From contig NZ_BAGJ01000039.1 of the NCBI RefSeq assembly GCF_000308775.1, positions 1 through 36,966 on the forward strand: 36,966 nucleotides of DNA. The letters are read 5' to 3'. Under the pieces are notes generated by a model. It was not told the origin of the DNA. It searched no databases and saw only the letters and a program-made list of their open reading frames with translations. The position numbers and the translations under genes are program-made. Position 1 is the first letter of the stretch. Every line of letters begins with the position of its first letter. The stretch is from Nocardia testacea NBRC 100365 (GTDB lineage: Bacteria > Actinomycetota > Actinomycetes > Mycobacteriales > Mycobacteriaceae). Below are positions 35,398-36,966 of this stretch, piece by piece.

Positions 35398-36657
35398 ATG
35401 GAACGGTTTTTGGTAACTGGCGGCAACCGGCTGGTCGGTGAGGTCTCGGTAGGAGGCGCCAAGAACAGCGTCCTGAAACTGATGGCCGCTGCTCTGCTCA
35501 CCGAAGGCAAGACCACCATCACGAACTGTCCGGACATCCTCGATGTGCCGCTGATGGCCGAGGTTCTGCGCGGTCTCGGGTGCGACGTCGAGATCTCCGG
35601 CGATGTGGTGACGATCGACACCCCGGCCGAACCCAAGTACCACGCGGATTTCCCGGCGGTGACCCAGTTCCGTGCCTCGGTCTGTGTCCTCGGCCCGCTG
35701 ATGGCCCGCTGTAGACGAGCGGTGGTGGCGCTACCCGGCGGGGACGCCATCGGTTCCCGGCCCCTCGATATGCATCAGGCCGGGCTGCGGTTGCTCGGCG
35801 CCACCAGCGAGATCGAGCACGGGTGCGTGGTCGCCCGGGCCGACGAGCTGCAGGGCGCGCGTATCCGGCTGGACTTCCCGTCGGTCGGCGCCACCGAGAA
35901 CATCCTCATGGCCGCGGTGCTGGCCCAGGGGGAGACGGTGATCGACAATGCCGCGCGCGAACCCGACATCGTCGACCTGTGCACCATGCTCACCCAGATG
36001 GGCGCACGTATCCGCGGCGCGGGTACCTCGGTGCTCACCATCCACGGCGTGAGGCGGCTGTCGCCCATCACGCACCGGGTGATCGGCGACCGTATCGTCG
36101 CGGCCACCTGGGGTATCGCCGCCGCCATGACGATGGGCGACGTGCGGGTGACCGGAGTCAATCCCCAGCATCTGGCACTGGTCCTGGACAAACTGCGGTC
36201 GGCCGGCGCACGGATCTCGTTCGAACCCGAAGGCTTCCGGGTCGTGCAGCCCGATCGACCGCGTGCGGTCAACTTCTCCACCCTCCCCTTCCCCGGTTTC
36301 CCCACGGACCTGCAGCCGATGGCCATCGGCCTGGCGGCGATCGCGGACGGCACCTCGATGATCACCGAGAATGTCTTCGAAGCGCGCTTCCGGTTCGTCG
36401 AGGAGATGATCCGCCTCGGCGCCGATGCCCGGACCGACGGTCATCACGCGGTGGTCCGCGGTATTCCCCGGCTCTCCAGCGCGCCGGTGTGGTCCTCCGA
36501 TATTCGCGCCGGCGCCGGACTGGTCCTCGCGGGACTCGTCGCCGACGGGGTGACCGAAGTGCACGACGTTTTCCACATCGACCGCGGATATCCGGACTTC
36601 GTGGAGAAACTCCAGGCGCTCGGAGCCGCCGTGGAACGGGTGGGAGTGGGAACCTGA
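35398..36657 (+). CDS. murA: UDP-N-acetylglucosamine 1-carboxyvinyltransferase
   Basis: 419 residues; it moves enolpyruvate from PEP to UDP-GlcNAc, the first committed step of peptidoglycan synthesis. Lys22 and Asn23 (GGAKNS) are the substrate residues, and [14 protein letters not shown] is the C-terminal arginine motif. The active-site loop reads [16 protein letters not shown], with Asp116 where E. coli has Cys115; this is the known fosfomycin-insensitive form of mycobacteria. ATG 35398 has GGAGAGG 5 bases upstream, and a TATCCT -10 box lies at 35355-35360. It directly precedes the rRNA-type promoters. Confidence 0.97.
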   Translation: MERFLVTGGNRLVGEVSVGGAKNSVLKLMAAALLTEGKTTITNCPDILDVPLMAEVLRGLGCDVEISGDVVTIDTPAEPKYHADFPAVTQFRASVCVLGPLMARCRRAVVALPGGDAIGSRPLDMHQAGLRLLGATSEIEHGCVVARADELQGARIRLDFPSVGATENILMAAVLAQGETVIDNAAREPDIVDLCTMLTQMGARIRGAGTSVLTIHGVRRLSPITHRVIGDRIVAATWGIAAAMTMGDVRVTGVNPQHLALVLDKLRSAGARISFEPEGFRVVQPDRPRAVNFSTLPFPGFPTDLQPMAIGLAAIADGTSMITENVFEARFRFVEEMIRLGADARTDGHHAVVRGIPRLSSAPVWSSDIRAGAGLVLAGLVADGVTEVHDVFHIDRGYPDFVEKLQALGAAVERVGVGT

Positions 36658-36715
36658 CCGTTCCCGGCGGCCCGGGTTCGGAAACGGCCTCGGAAACAGT
36701 CGCTGAAAAGTCGCT

Positions 36716-36745
36716 TTGACCAGGCGATTTGACATTGAATTAGAT
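36716..36745 (+). promoter_or_regulatory. rrn-type promoter, upstream copy
   Basis: TTGACC (36716-36721), 18 bases, TTAGAT (36740-36745). It overlaps the next, stronger promoter so that the -35 box of that one lies in its spacer. Confidence 0.5.
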
Positions 36746-36757
36746 GCCACGTAACTT
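36729..36757 (+). promoter_or_regulatory. Strong sigma-A-type promoter, probably of the rRNA operon
   Basis: TTGACA (36729-36734), exactly 17 bases, TAACTT (36752-36757), in an AT-rich island in otherwise GC-rich DNA. In M. tuberculosis the rRNA operon follows murA; the 16S gene itself is not inside the window. Confidence 0.8.
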
Positions 36758-36966
36758 TATCCAAGTCAGAGCGACACGGACACCGACCCGGGGCCCGGAG
36801 CGAGGCGGAAACGCCGAGCCGGAGGGACCAGGGAAACGAGGTAGGACGAGGAGCGCCTGGCGATCACACTGGCTCGACCGGGACGCCGATTTGCAATCGG
36901 GAAAACGGATGAGCTAAGCTTGAGAAGTTGCCTCACCGATCGAATGACTTGAAAGTCACGAGATGG
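36758..36966 (+). other. Inferred rRNA leader with a second promoter and hairpins
   Basis: No gene is visible here. TTGCAA (36891-36896), 18 bases, TAAGCT (36915-36920) is a further promoter candidate. CCGATT-TGC-AATCGG (36886-36900) and TGACT-TGAA-AGTCA (36945-36958) are perfect small hairpins. I did not find a convincing boxA or the conserved 16S start, so the assignment as rRNA leader rests on promoter strength and on gene order. Confidence 0.55.

Overview
The window is high-GC actinobacterial DNA and looks like Nocardia or a close relative in the Mycobacteriales. Four signs support this. Starts are often GTG or TTG. Two EspG-family (type VII secretion) genes lie in tandem. From argS to murA the gene order is the one known from Mycobacterium tuberculosis (argS-lysA-hom-thrC-thrB-rho-rpmE-prfA-prmC-sua5-wecA-atp operon-DUF2550-PduO-murA-rrn). 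The ATP synthase delta subunit is a separate ~270-residue protein, not the b-delta fusion of mycobacteria.

Positions 1-11900 are the accessory side. They hold two EspG-like genes (the first cut by the window edge), an EchA8-type enoyl-CoA hydratase, a membrane-anchored Hsp70-like ATPase, a MarR regulator, tRNA-Cys(GCA), a Tat-exported metallophosphoesterase with a single-pass membrane partner, a MetE-C-like protein, and an FAD monooxygenase behind two near-identical perfect palindromes. A 33-codon methionine-rich ORF with its own RBS and terminator, tRNA-Arg(CCG) with a terminator, and a DUF3105-DUF305 pair follow.

Positions 11900-26400 are the conserved core: arginyl-tRNA synthetase; lysine and threonine synthesis as a tightly overlapping set (lysA, hom, thrC, thrB); Rho with a long disordered insert; ribosomal protein L31; release factor RF1 and the methylase that modifies it (PrmC); the t6A enzyme Sua5; and WecA, which starts arabinogalactan linker synthesis. 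The prmC-sua5 gap is unusually rich in long inverted repeats.

Positions 25900-33900 are the complete F1Fo ATP synthase operon (atpI-like, B, E, F, H, A, G, D, C), ending at a strong terminator. A perfect 21-bp dyad and a repeated half-site precede atpB; they are candidates for the BlaI-type control known for this operon in M. tuberculosis. atpB appears to start at CTG. After the operon come DUF2550, a PduO-type cobalamin adenosyltransferase and MurA (with the fosfomycin-insensitive Asp in place of Cys). The last 300 bases carry strong promoters that I infer to drive an rRNA operon just outside the window.

No insertion sequence, prophage, CRISPR array or obvious foreign island was seen. The main novelty lies in regulatory and small features: the twin operators, the small Met-rich ORF, the prmC-sua5 palindromes, the atp dyad with the CTG start, and a set of GTG genes that look leaderless.
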